NCBI GenBank assembly: GCA_028693235.1 | Contig: JAQUVW010000001.1 | Coordinates: 470,616-534,615 of the forward strand | Reading direction: 5' to 3' | DNA length: 64,000 nt | From: Candidatus Gastranaerophilales bacterium | Lineage (GTDB): Bacteria; Cyanobacteriota; Vampirovibrionia; Gastranaerophilales; Gastranaerophilaceae | Part shown: in pieces, positions 1 to 8,127 of the stretch | How positions within the stretch are numbered: the stretch's first letter is position 1 | Layout of the letters: each line of letters opens with the position of its first letter | Position numbers and translations under genes: made by a program | The notes under the pieces: generated by a model | What the model was told of the DNA's origin: nothing | The model's database searches: none | Seen by the model: the letters and a program-made list of their open reading frames with translations, nothing else

Positions 1-2
1 TC

Positions 3-1532
3 AATGGAGATATGGTCACTGACGGTGATTTCGTCAATTTGAATTTTGGGCAGTATAACGGCTGGCTTACTCACCCTGTTACCAAAAATTTCATGGTTCG
101 ATTATCTGCAAATGAAGGATACATTTATTCCGACAGAATTGAAGAATTTGATGGGGTTGCAAAAATTATAAAAAACTATGATTTGCGTTTTGGTGCTACC
201 TCCTTTGGCTCACTCATCAACCCTGGTGGAATGGGGCTTGGATTAAATTCTGAAGCTAACGCAGCTAAAGATAGAATACCTGATAGAGGTACTTATAAAA
301 TTAAGGCTAAGACAATCATAATAGATTCTCGTGATGAGCATAATTACATGACTGTAAAAAACGGCGATTTGTATATGAAAAATCTACGAATCGGAAGTGC
401 ACCGAATATGAAATTTATTTCTGATAAAGAGCAACAATTTGTTGAAACAAATATTCCGGAATTTGGTCAGGTTTCTGAGTTGGGAATGTTTGCCGGTCCC
501 GGTATTGCATTGGATTTACCAGGCACTTCTACTTTGAAATTGGTGCCATTGTTGAATTATTGCGATAGTGAACTTGGCGTCGGAGGTATTGCAAGATACA
601 GAAATCCTCATAATGTTACAGAAATTGCTTATGGGTCTGCAGCCGATTCTTTCGTTGTCAGAGGTGAGCAAAAAATTACTAAGAATTTAAGATTAAGTTA
701 TTCTCAAAATGCTTATAATGACGAATGGTTTTTAGGCTATAGAATGCCTCGATGGGGTACCCAATTACAATATGATAATATCTATGAAAATAAAGATTTA
801 GGGGTGAATTTTGCTCAAAGGATAAATGCCGGCCTTTTTGTCGATGAAAACAAGCAATTCCGTGATTTTGAAGGTAGAGCCAGATGGATGACTCAATCTT
901 GGAAGCCTATATATTCTTATACAAATCAAAAAAAAGATTTCAATTTTAATATGAATGTTGTAGCACAAACAGCTCTTTCTCTATACACAACCGGTGATAC
1001 AGTTGGTATCGCAAGATTGGGACCTGCTTTTCAAACTACATATAAGAAATGGGCACAGTCTTTAATCTATTACCAATCAGCTGTGGCAGGACATTCGCCA
1101 TTTTTGTTTGATGAGTATATGTATGGCAAATCCAATGTCGTTTTAATTGAGTCTTTGAAAATTAATAAATATTTGACACTTGGCTTCTTGTCTTCATTAG
1201 CTTTGTTGAAAGACAATTATGAAAATGATATGTTGCAAGAAGCTCGCTTTTTGGTAAGTGTTGGACCTGATTATGCAAAAGTAACTTTAGGATATGATGC
1301 TTACAGGCAGTCAACAATGATGCTTTTTTCTATGATGGTAGGAACAGAAGGTTCTGATGTTAAATTTAAAAAAGCAGTTTTGAAAAATCCTGAAAACTTG
1401 AATAAAAAGAACAAACGTCACTTTGATATAGATAAAAAGCTTCAAAAGTTGTTCCCGAAAGTAGATACGACAAAGCCGTTAGCTCCGGCGGATAATATTA
1501 CGCCTGTAAATTATGGGTTAGTTACTTTTTAG
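3..1532 (+). CDS. LptD/OstA-like outer-membrane beta-barrel protein (5' end outside window)
   Basis: The frame is open from the first full codon of the window, so the N-terminus lies to the left. What remains (about 509 residues) begins with a segment of alternating short strands (for example IKAKTIIIDSRDEHNYMT) that recalls the OstA/LptA-like N-terminal half of LptD. It is followed by a long run of amphipathic strands rich in Tyr, Gly and Asn, as in a beta-barrel. The tail after the barrel (about residues 455-509) is Lys/Pro-rich. In the LptD family the protein inserts lipopolysaccharide into the outer leaflet; cyanobacterial relatives are annotated DUF3769. The family call is inference from strand pattern and context. 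The 3' end overlaps the convergent phospholipase D gene by 11 bases. Confidence 0.5.
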   Translation, partial: NGDMVTDGDFVNLNFGQYNGWLTHPVTKNFMVRLSANEGYIYSDRIEEFDGVAKIIKNYDLRFGATSFGSLINPGGMGLGLNSEANAAKDRIPDRGTYKIKAKTIIIDSRDEHNYMTVKNGDLYMKNLRIGSAPNMKFISDKEQQFVETNIPEFGQVSELGMFAGPGIALDLPGTSTLKLVPLLNYCDSELGVGGIARYRNPHNVTEIAYGSAADSFVVRGEQKITKNLRLSYSQNAYNDEWFLGYRMPRWGTQLQYDNIYENKDLGVNFAQRINAGLFVDENKQFRDFEGRARWMTQSWKPIYSYTNQKKDFNFNMNVVAQTALSLYTTGDTVGIARLGPAFQTTYKKWAQSLIYYQSAVAGHSPFLFDEYMYGKSNVVLIESLKINKYLTLGFLSSLALLKDNYENDMLQEARFLVSVGPDYAKVTLGYDAYRQSTMMLFSMMVGTEGSDVKFKKAVLKNPENLNKKNKRHFDIDKKLQKLFPKVDTTKPLAPADNITPVNYGLVTF

Positions 1533-3306
1533 AAAAAGGGAAACAGCCTTCGTCTAAGTTATCAGTTTTGCCGTCAAAATCATTATCTATCCCGTCATTG
1601 CAAGAGCCGATTGATGCGAAGCTTTCTGCTGAAGGTGACAGATAAAGATATTTTTCAGGTATTGAGTTCCACATTATCAAGAAACTTCCTTTTAGATATT
1701 TTGCAATGTCTGAGTTCTCTATAACAAGAGTATTTTCATCATTTATTTGGTTTCCGCTTTTAGTATAATTCATTGAGCCAATTATGGAATATTTGTCATC
1801 TGCGATAATTGCTTTCATATGCATTTTACCTGCTTTATTTTCAACTTTTGTAGGTATTTTAGCTAGTCTAAGTGTTTTGCAGAGGCTATATTTACCGTTT
1901 GCATTAGTTGCATCCATTATTATTTTTATGTCTACGCCTCTTACTTTTGCAGATATCAAATGCTCTGCAATTCTTTTATCTGTTAAAAAGAATATTGGCA
2001 TAAAGATGTAGCTTTTTGCGTTATCGATAATAGGTATAATGATATTTTCTGTAGTTGAGGCTTTGGGTGAAAATAAAGGTTTGACAATCAGTGATTTGTT
2101 GAGGTAAATATAGTTTGTACTTGTATGTGATTTTGCTTTATGAAAAGTACCATTATACATTTTTTCAAATTCAGCTTTGTAATAGGCTGATACTTGAGGA
2201 GAATTAATAAGTGCTACGTAGTTTGCGTTGAAATTAGATAGGTCTGTAGATGTTAAGTTTGCTGACCCTGTCCATACTTTTTTGTTATCAAATATAAAAA
2301 ACTTGTTGTGCATTATAGCTGACGGAGTTGATGTTTTATCTGTGTTATATAAAGGTAATAACTTCATTACTTTTTCATTATCTTTATAATATTCATCATT
2401 ATTTGGTGTGTAATCTGTTACCCACCTGATATTAACGCCTCTTTTTTGAGCTTTTATTAAAGCATTAAGAATTTGAGGTTCGTTTTGAATTCCATAAACG
2501 GCAAAATCGATGCTTCTTTGAGCTTCGTTTATCTCTTTCTGTAACGCTTTGCATGCTGGAATTTTACAATCGTTATATGGGTGTTTCAAATTGTTGAAAT
2601 TTATAAAAAATATAGTAAAAATATTGTCAATGGAATAGGACGAAGGGTATTTTGTGGGATATATTTTATAATTAAAGTGGTGAGATTTGTTGTGTTTTTT
2701 ATGGCTATGACATAATTTACATGGGGTTGATATCCCTTTGACCTCAATAAACGGGACAATTTTATAGTTGTGTAATTTTGCAATAAGGGGGCAATCTAGT
2801 TTATGATATTTGTTTGATTTGAGGTTTACCACAACGTAATTTTGGGCTTCAATTTGAGTTAAAATGTTTTTTAATTCGTCAATTTTTATATTCTTTAATA
2901 ATGATTTATTATCGGTTTGAGCAAATCCATTTTTAATTATAAAAATTCGATAATCAATATTGTCAATATAAAAAGATATACAGTCATCATTGTCTTTAAT
3001 CAAGATGACTTTCTTATTTATAAGATTTTTGTCTGCCCATTCTTTAAACTTATACTCAAGGTATAATTTTTGAATAGGTGTTAGATTTAAATTTGGAGTT
3101 CGTTTTTCCTGTACGGAAACAGGAATGCAATCCTTGATGTCAACAAGCTCGTTTTCTTCAATTTGATTGTTTTTGTTTAAATCAAGATATAAATGAGCGG
3201 CATCTTCATAGCCAAGTATTTTATATTTACCATTATCTTTTGAAGTATAAAGAAATAATGACGCAAAAATTATGCAAATCAAAATAATGTAAAAAGTTTT
3301 TTTCAT
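1522..3306 (-). CDS. Membrane-anchored phospholipase D family protein with extra EF-hand-like and Cys-rich modules
   Basis: The 594-residue protein starts with a hydrophobic anchor or uncleaved signal (residues 5-20). Two HKD motifs, HNKFFIFD (about residue 330) and HMKAIIAD (about 493), each followed by the usual G-S-x-N-x-T, identify a complete two-lobed phospholipase D superfamily enzyme (phosphodiesterase or nuclease). Extra modules are visible. Residues about 42-54 read as an EF-hand loop (DLNKNNQIEENEL). Residues about 165-205 hold a C..CxxCH cluster resembling Ada-type zinc sites, as found in some secreted nucleases. The C-terminus has CNDGIDNDFDGKTD, a calcium-loop-like motif common at the ends of exported proteins. 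Location is probably the periplasm or cell surface. Lipid versus nucleic-acid substrate cannot be told from sequence. The gene is monocistronic and convergent with the LptD-like gene. Confidence 0.8.
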   Translation of the reverse strand: MKKTFYIILICIIFASLFLYTSKDNGKYKILGYEDAAHLYLDLNKNNQIEENELVDIKDCIPVSVQEKRTPNLNLTPIQKLYLEYKFKEWADKNLINKKVILIKDNDDCISFYIDNIDYRIFIIKNGFAQTDNKSLLKNIKIDELKNILTQIEAQNYVVVNLKSNKYHKLDCPLIAKLHNYKIVPFIEVKGISTPCKLCHSHKKHNKSHHFNYKIYPTKYPSSYSIDNIFTIFFINFNNLKHPYNDCKIPACKALQKEINEAQRSIDFAVYGIQNEPQILNALIKAQKRGVNIRWVTDYTPNNDEYYKDNEKVMKLLPLYNTDKTSTPSAIMHNKFFIFDNKKVWTGSANLTSTDLSNFNANYVALINSPQVSAYYKAEFEKMYNGTFHKAKSHTSTNYIYLNKSLIVKPLFSPKASTTENIIIPIIDNAKSYIFMPIFFLTDKRIAEHLISAKVRGVDIKIIMDATNANGKYSLCKTLRLAKIPTKVENKAGKMHMKAIIADDKYSIIGSMNYTKSGNQINDENTLVIENSDIAKYLKGSFLIMWNSIPEKYLYLSPSAESFASIGSCNDGIDNDFDGKTDNLDEGCFPFSKK

Positions 3307-3404
3307 AAAATGATTATATCATGTGCTATATTTTCAGTCTAATTCATTGAATTTTATTTAATAAGGAAAAATTATTATAGTTATTTTTTATAAAAGTTTA
3401 ACTA

Positions 3405-4311
3405 TTAATATTCCACATCATGGTTTAACCAATCCGTTAAAAGGAAATTTTTCTCCAAAATTGGTCCCGGAGCAAATATTAAATTTGGATCACAAGCGGA
3501 ATGTGGTATGTTTTGTAATTTATTATTAAATATTATTTTTGTTCCTCCATTAATATTTAAAAATTTGTATAATAATTCAGGTGATGTTGTATAGTGATTC
3601 AAATCCCAAACCATAAATAAATTATCATAATTTATTCTTTTTACATGCTCATCCCACTTTGCTTTTATATCGTCAAAATCTAATCTTCCAATAAATTTTA
3701 TTTCAATGTCACCTAAAGAACACAAGGTATGATATTTATCGAGATACATCCATTCTTCAAATCTGAGAAATTTAAGTTCTTTTGACATATATTCTTTCAA
3801 ATTAGAACAAAGTTTAAAATAATCATTTGGCAAAATAATCGTAGCAACAGTTGGGGTCTTATAACTACAATTAACTAATTGATATATTCGAATAGCTATA
3901 CACGTATTGCTGATTATAGTAAAATTTTCAGTTTTCAAAAGTTTATTTCTTAAGGGTGCCAGCATAAAATTAAAACCATTAAATTCGGAATCAATATATA
4001 CTTTCGCATTGTCTATATTTCGTTCAATGCTATGTACTCCACTATATACATTAGAACAAGTTACTAATATGTTTTTTTTCTTTATTAAAAAATGTTTTTT
4101 GGAAAGTTTCAGGAGAATAGATATTTAAATTGTTGAAATAATGCCCCTGTTTATTTGTATCAATTATACAATCGATTTTTAATCCTGCACGTTTTGCCAT
4201 AGCTATAATGACTTCAGCGTTTGAACCTGCTCCGTATAAAGCAAAAACTTCATTTTCGTTTTTGGGATTTCTATTCCAAAAATTTACACTTTGACTTGTT
4301 AGTTCAATCAT
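3405..4311 (-). pseudogene. DUF1919 (exopolysaccharide biosynthesis-type) protein gene, split by a +1 frameshift in an A8 tract
   Basis: Two consecutive frames make one protein. Frame 1 (4311 to 4051, 86 residues) has a strong AAGGAGG ribosome site upstream and a Rossmann-like N-terminal domain (VFALYGAGSNAEVI, then IDCIIDTNKQG) as in nucleotide-sugar-associated proteins. Frame 2 is open from before 4071 to 3405 and holds a DUF1919 domain (ENFTIISNTC, KELKFLRFEEW, RINYDNLFMVWD). The junction is a run of eight A on the coding strand (4072-4079 as T). With seven A the reading goes NKEKNILVTCSNVYSG without interruption, the strand-rich link expected between the two domains. As written, translation stops at 4051-4053. 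It may be a slippage-prone phase-variable gene, a real mutation or a sequencing error. DUF1919 proteins are linked to surface polysaccharide synthesis, but no glycan cluster is adjacent. Confidence 0.75.
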
Positions 4312-4521
4312 TATTTTCCTCCTTAATATACATAGTTGTGATAATAATAACTATAAACTATCTAATTTAGTAATGTCAAAATCGTTAAAAAAATATAAAT
4401 TACATTCAAAGGTCTTGTGCAAATTAATCTTTTGTACTATTAATGGTAAATACTTGCTTTCTTTGAAATTGAAAGAAAATCATTCAATGTATATTTTACC
4501 CGTTAAATAAATAAAAAATGC

Positions 4522-4608
4522 GGAGAGGTGTCCGAGTGGATTAAGGTGCAAACCTGGAACGTTTGTGTGGGGGCAACTCCACCGCGGGTTCGAATCCCGC
4601 CTTCTCCG
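4522..4608 (+). tRNA. tRNA-Ser(GGA)
   Basis: The acceptor stem GGAGAGG (4522-4528) pairs with CTTCTCC (4601-4607), with G as discriminator base. The anticodon stem CAAAC/GTTTG encloses loop CTGGAAC, giving anticodon GGA for UCC/UCU codons. A long variable arm typical of class II tRNAs and the T-loop GTTCGAATC are present. CCA is not encoded. A T6 tract follows directly and may act as terminator. Confidence 0.97.
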
Positions 4609-4612
4609 TTTT

Positions 4613-5233
4613 TTATAGTCTTGATGTGTTTATATATGAGTCAGTTACTGTGTAAGACGGCTTAGTCATTCCTGCAGGTACTTGAGCCTCATCACCTTTC
4701 ATTAATAAAAATAATGGGCAAATTAATACGCTTAATACGATTGATGTTGTCATGCTGTCTTCTGGTTGGCTTGAAACTGAAGCTGATAGCGGAATATAAG
4801 TTCCGTCTACGGCATTGGTGTGGAAATCGTTCACTGTTAATTCGCCGGATTTGCCTATCATTCCTTTTTTCTTTGCAAAAGTTATTTCTGCGGTAACCGG
4901 TGTTCCAGCTTTTATTAATACTAAACCGCTATCACTTTTTACATCTGCCAATACTGAAAATATAACTGTACCACCGCTTACAACATCTCTTGTTGAAATT
5001 GTGTCTTCGCATTTTATCATTATCGGAGTATGTGCAGGTAATTTTGCTTTGCCGACATTGTTAGCTGATATTCGAATAGATGGATATTTGTAGGATGCTT
5101 CAATATTTTCGGTGTTTTTTAAAAATGTGTATAATGATTTGTCAGGTCTTGTCGATTCGGCTGAAAGCGGAGCTGCATTGAGTGATACAAGTGTAACTAA
5201 CAAAAATGATGAGATTATTTTTTTAACGTTCAT
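4613..5233 (-). CDS. Secreted protein of unknown function
   Basis: The 206-residue protein has a clear signal peptide (MNVKKIISSFLLVTLVSLNAAPLSA, cut near residue 25). The mature part is strand-rich with phrases such as AHTPIMIKCED, SGGTVIFSVLADV, VLIKAGTPVTAEI and GKSGELTVNDF, reminiscent of small periplasmic beta-sandwich proteins. Near the C-terminus, residues about 165-180 (SIVLSVLICPLFLLM) form a hydrophobic stretch followed by KGDEA. This may be a membrane segment or an internal hydrophobic strand. The start overlaps the end of the upstream DUF2085 membrane protein gene by 11 bases, so the two are translated as a unit. The gene runs convergently into tRNA-Ser, ending four bases from it. 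I do not recognise a function. Confidence 0.7.
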   Translation of the reverse strand: MNVKKIISSFLLVTLVSLNAAPLSAESTRPDKSLYTFLKNTENIEASYKYPSIRISANNVGKAKLPAHTPIMIKCEDTISTRDVVSGGTVIFSVLADVKSDSGLVLIKAGTPVTAEITFAKKKGMIGKSGELTVNDFHTNAVDGTYIPLSASVSSQPEDSMTTSIVLSVLICPLFLLMKGDEAQVPAGMTKPSYTVTDSYINTSRL

Positions 5234-5684
5234 AAGTGATTTTCTCCTTTATAAATTTTATAATAAAACACAAAGTCAACGTAAATATATAGCCCATTAA
5301 CATTCCGATTAAAAATCTTATACCATTACCGGTATCGATTTTTAAAATAAAATTGGCATATAAATCCGCTATTACCAGAATTATTGAAAATATAATTACT
5401 AATAAGTTGTTTTTTAAAGGTCTAAAAATTGAAATAAGTGTGCTTGAAAAAACTCCCGTATAAAAACCTAAGCATCTTGCACATAAAGCTACAGGATAAC
5501 CTAAAATCCAAAACGAGCGGTCCGGTTGTTGGTGACAAGAATACATATAGGTGCCAGTTAGTTTTGCTGATATATCGTAATGTTGAAAGTGTGCCAAAAT
5601 AGGTGCTAAAGTGCTCCCAATAATAAAAAATAAGCTATATATGCAAAATGTCAACAATATGATTTTTTCTATTTTATTTCGCAT
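5223..5684 (-). CDS. DUF2085 integral membrane protein
   Basis: A 153-residue protein with about four membrane spans (residues 8-28, 70-88, 92-110, 125-145). Between the first two lies the conserved signature CHQQPDRSFWILGYP followed by ALCARCLGFYTG. The Cys-His and CxRC residues of DUF2085 are all intact and suggest metal or thiol chemistry at the membrane face. The biochemical role of the family is not established. The gene is first of a two-gene leftward operon with the secreted protein that overlaps its 3' end. Confidence 0.85.
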   Translation of the reverse strand: MRNKIEKIILLTFCIYSLFFIIGSTLAPILAHFQHYDISAKLTGTYMYSCHQQPDRSFWILGYPVALCARCLGFYTGVFSSTLISIFRPLKNNLLVIIFSIILVIADLYANFILKIDTGNGIRFLIGMLMGYIFTLTLCFIIKFIKEKITYER

Positions 5685-5858
5685 TTGTCTTTAAAACTCA
5701 TTTGTATATTTATAAACAATTTTCATTCTCTGTTTATAATACTAGATATGAGCATTTATAGCAATTAATATTTATCTATCCTTTATTTAACAGATGGCTT
5801 TTTTTTTCATTTTGAGCTATCGTATTAATGTTTATTACTTATTTTAGAAAGGTCTGTT

Positions 5859-6260
5859 ATGAAAAAAAGTTTAATTTTTTTATTTACAATTGCATTGACA
5901 ATGGGGTGCATTTCAACTCAAACGACTGCAAATGCAGCAACTAATGATAACCTGTTTTCTGGTAGTGCGATTTTGAAAGATTTAAAAGAAGGTGTAAAAA
6001 AAGATTTGGAATCTGCTGCTGATGCTACGAAAAAATCAAGAGTTACCAGATTGCAAACTGAAAGAAATGAAAAATTAGCTCCTATTAATAAAGAAATAGC
6101 AGCAAAAAAAGTTGAAATTGCACAAATTAACAAAGCTAAAACTACCGAAACTGAAAGAGCTTTAAAATTAATTAAAGCAAATCATGAATTGCAAGCACTT
6201 GAAGCAAAAAGAGATAGAGTTAAATCTTTCTACGATAAGCAAATTGAAGCCTCAAAATAG
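5859..6260 (+). CDS. Small exported coiled-coil protein
   Basis: The 133-residue protein is preceded by an AGAAAGG ribosome site. The first 27 residues form a signal peptide ending ANA/A. A Cys at residue 17 sits in LTMGC, but the residue three before it is Thr rather than Leu, so a lipoprotein is less likely than a signal peptidase I substrate. From about residue 50 to the end the sequence is a charged heptad-like helix rich in Lys, Glu and Ala (KEIAAKKVEIAQINKAK). It is probably a periplasmic helical protein. No family recognised. It ends at a strong bidirectional terminator shared with the convergent neighbour. Confidence 0.7.
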   Translation: MKKSLIFLFTIALTMGCISTQTTANAATNDNLFSGSAILKDLKEGVKKDLESAADATKKSRVTRLQTERNEKLAPINKEIAAKKVEIAQINKAKTTETERALKLIKANHELQALEAKRDRVKSFYDKQIEASK

Positions 6261-6283
6261 TTCTGATTTAATTGCTTTATACA

Positions 6284-6315
6284 AAAAAGAGTTAGCCGAG
6301 AAGCTAACTCTTTTT
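6284..6315. terminator. Bidirectional intrinsic terminator
   Basis: The inverted repeat AAAAAGAGTTAGC / GCTAACTCTTTTT has a six-base loop, with A and T tracts on opposite sides. It can therefore end both the rightward coiled-coil gene and the leftward gene that stops at 6314. Confidence 0.9.
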
Positions 6316-6793
6316 AAAATCCAAGCATTGAACGATTATAATCCGCCATAAAACCTAACGTTTGCCCAAGCATATTTTGATTGGATTGTGAAGAATATGT
6401 ACTATACAACGATTGATACTTAGAAAGGAACGTAGCTGCTTGTGCTTTTTGTAGTTCTGATTGATTTTGCGACTCTTGCATTTGGGCTATCTTTTGAGAA
6501 ATTTTATCAAAAATTACAGACATTTTTTCATTTTGATTGATTTCAACTCCGAGTTGATTTGCCAAAGAAGTTGCTTGCTCTCTAAGATTGTTCATATATG
6601 AATATTGAGTACTTTTAGATGATTGTTCTTTTTCTTTAATTTGTAATTGACGTAATCCTTCAGCTTCTGTTTTTATGTCTTTCGTGTCAATGCCCAATGC
6701 TTCTAAACGACGTTTTGTTTCCTGCGTTAAACCGGAGTATGAATATACTCCGTAATTAGAAAAAACACTAACTGAGTTAACAGCACTAACCAT
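6314..6793 (-). CDS. Small helical protein of unknown function with an LGI motif
   Basis: The 159-residue protein lacks a signal peptide. The N-terminus is Ser/Val/Tyr-rich (MVSAVNSVSVFSNYGVYSYS). It is followed by the helix LTQETKRRLEALGIDTKDI, then a long Gln/Ser/Lys-rich helical region that may form coiled coil, and a C-terminus ending MLGF. The motif KRRLEALGIDTKDIKTEAE resembles the duplicated motif KKKLQEAGIPSDVISQGRE in the protein at 33682-34116. No known family recognised. It lies downstream of the EF-hand-like gene at 6882 on the same strand, 88 bases apart. Confidence 0.65.
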   Translation of the reverse strand: MVSAVNSVSVFSNYGVYSYSGLTQETKRRLEALGIDTKDIKTEAEGLRQLQIKEKEQSSKSTQYSYMNNLREQATSLANQLGVEINQNEKMSVIFDKISQKIAQMQESQNQSELQKAQAATFLSKYQSLYSTYSSQSNQNMLGQTLGFMADYNRSMLGF

Positions 6794-6881
6794 TATATAA
6801 CTTTCTTCTTACTTCGATATATAATGTTCCACAAAAAAAATATTATAAACCTAAAAAGTGCTGTAAAAACTCAGAATAACT

Positions 6882-7415
6882 CTATAGAGCTATATCTAGT
6901 TGTGCGTGAGAAATTTGCGTAGGTGTATATGCGTTTTTAATTTTTGTATTATTAAATTTTTGATGTCCATCAACATGTTGAGCAGCGTCTTTAACGTTTT
7001 CGGTTGTTGCTTTTGTAGTTGTAAAACCTGCCATAGATATAACGTTATTGTCGCTATTGAATTCAGGTGATTTTATCGTTGGAGCTTTATAAGTATTAGT
7101 TGATTGATTTTCTTTATCTGTATCTTTAAAAAGTTGAACTACAGTGCTGTCATCATTTTTTTTGTCAACTTGTGTGGAAGTTGTATCTTCTTCATCTTGA
7201 TATGTGACTTTGTCTTCTTCAGGTATCGGGTAGTTGTCTGCGTTGTATTTTAGTTCTTCCCAAATCTCAATTTTTTTATCTTTATTGTAATCCATCGCTT
7301 CAAGCAAATCTTCCTCACTACCGTGTAGTGAGGTTATATTGGGCAAATATTGATTATTTTTTGTGATTGGGAAAAACGATGAAACCCCAATCTGTGTAGA
7401 AACTGTTAGTTCCAT
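6882..7415 (-). CDS. Small acidic protein with one EF-hand-like loop
   Basis: A 177-residue protein with no signal peptide. Residues about 40-53 (DYNKDKKIEIWEE) fit the EF-hand loop with D1, N3, D5, I8 and E12, preceded by the helix SEEDLLEAM, so one calcium site is plausible. The rest is low-complexity and probably disordered, rich in Asp, Asn, Thr and Lys. It sits just upstream of the LGI-motif gene. A comparable pair (LGI-motif protein beside an acidic protein with degenerate EF-hand) occurs at 33682 and 34208. No function assigned. Confidence 0.65.
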   Translation of the reverse strand: MELTVSTQIGVSSFFPITKNNQYLPNITSLHGSEEDLLEAMDYNKDKKIEIWEELKYNADNYPIPEEDKVTYQDEEDTTSTQVDKKNDDSTVVQLFKDTDKENQSTNTYKAPTIKSPEFNSDNNVISMAGFTTTKATTENVKDAAQHVDGHQKFNNTKIKNAYTPTQISHAQLDIAL

Positions 7416-7508
7416 TACCCAAGCCTTTAGTTTAAACCACTACCATTGTAACATTTTTTTAAATGTTTTTAAATACAAATCCGCATTTTGTGAATTTTTG
7501 TAACGACA

Positions 7509-7534
7509 AAAGATGGCTCTATAGAGTCATCTTT
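7509..7534 (-). terminator. Intrinsic terminator downstream of the Skp-like gene
   Basis: The near-perfect inverted repeat AAAGATGGCTCT / AGAGTCATCTTT (one mismatch) has a two-base centre. On the minus strand it is followed by TTGTCG, so the U-tract is provided mainly by the stem end. It lies 34 bases beyond the stop of the Skp/OmpH-like gene. Confidence 0.65.
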
Positions 7535-7567
7535 CGTAAATTAAATTTTAAAGAGGTTACGTTTAGA

Positions 7568-8032
7568 TTATTTAACAGCTTTTATGACTGAAGTTGTAAT
7601 ATCATCTCCACCATAAAGAACAACACCTTTAGCTAAAACCAAGTTGTAGTTTTTAGCTTTTGCTTCATTTGAAATAGATGTTGATATTGTAGAGTCTATG
7701 TCTTGAAGTTTTTTAGCATATTCTTTTTCAATAGTGCCTGTTTTAGCTTTTAATTCTTTATTGTATTTATCTTCAAGAGCCTTTTTCTTGTTTGCATCTT
7801 TTTCATCAGAAACAGCTTTTTTTGCAGTAGCTACAAATGATTGTAAATCTTTGATTTTTGCTTGTTGTTCAGCTTTCAAGGCTTTGACTTGACTAGAGCT
7901 TGATACTACTTGTTGAACATCAACTGTAGCTATTTTGAAACTTGCAATATCAGAAAATGCAGCATTGTTGATACATAATCCTAAAGCGAATGTACATACG
8001 GCTAGAGTAGCCACTTTGATTTGTTTTTTCAT
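7568..8032 (-). CDS. Skp/OmpH-family periplasmic chaperone
   Basis: A 154-residue protein with a signal peptide (cut near residue 27, NNAAFSD). The mature protein opens with KIATVDVQQVV, the conserved first strand of OmpH/Skp. It continues with two long charged helices (about residues 50-115, the tentacles of the trimeric jellyfish fold) and closes with the return strands NYNLVLAKGVVLYGG and DITTSVIKAV. Size and layout match Skp, which holds unfolded outer-membrane proteins in the periplasm. Its position next to the TpsB transporter locus and near an LptD-like barrel fits that job. It is transcribed leftward, 95 bases after the flippase gene, and has its own terminator. Confidence 0.88.
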   Translation of the reverse strand: MKKQIKVATLAVCTFALGLCINNAAFSDIASFKIATVDVQQVVSSSSQVKALKAEQQAKIKDLQSFVATAKKAVSDEKDANKKKALEDKYNKELKAKTGTIEKEYAKKLQDIDSTISTSISNEAKAKNYNLVLAKGVVLYGGDDITTSVIKAVK

Positions 8033-8127
8033 GATAGATTCCTTTATTATCTACGATTTTATATATGTGTTATTATATCATTTTAAATCTTTGTAAATAC
8101 AAGTTGTTACATTTAATTTGGAAAAAT

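Noticed and set aside
4071-4080. Programmed ribosomal frameshift at the A8 tract
   Set aside because: The needed shift is +1, whereas A-rich slippery sites in bacteria mostly give -1; no stimulatory hairpin or internal ribosome site is evident. Not excluded, but tract-length variation is simpler.
5859-5910. Lipoprotein signal (LTMGC) on the small coiled-coil protein
   Set aside because: The -3 residue is Thr rather than Leu/Val/Ile, and a good signal peptidase I site ANA/A follows ten residues later.
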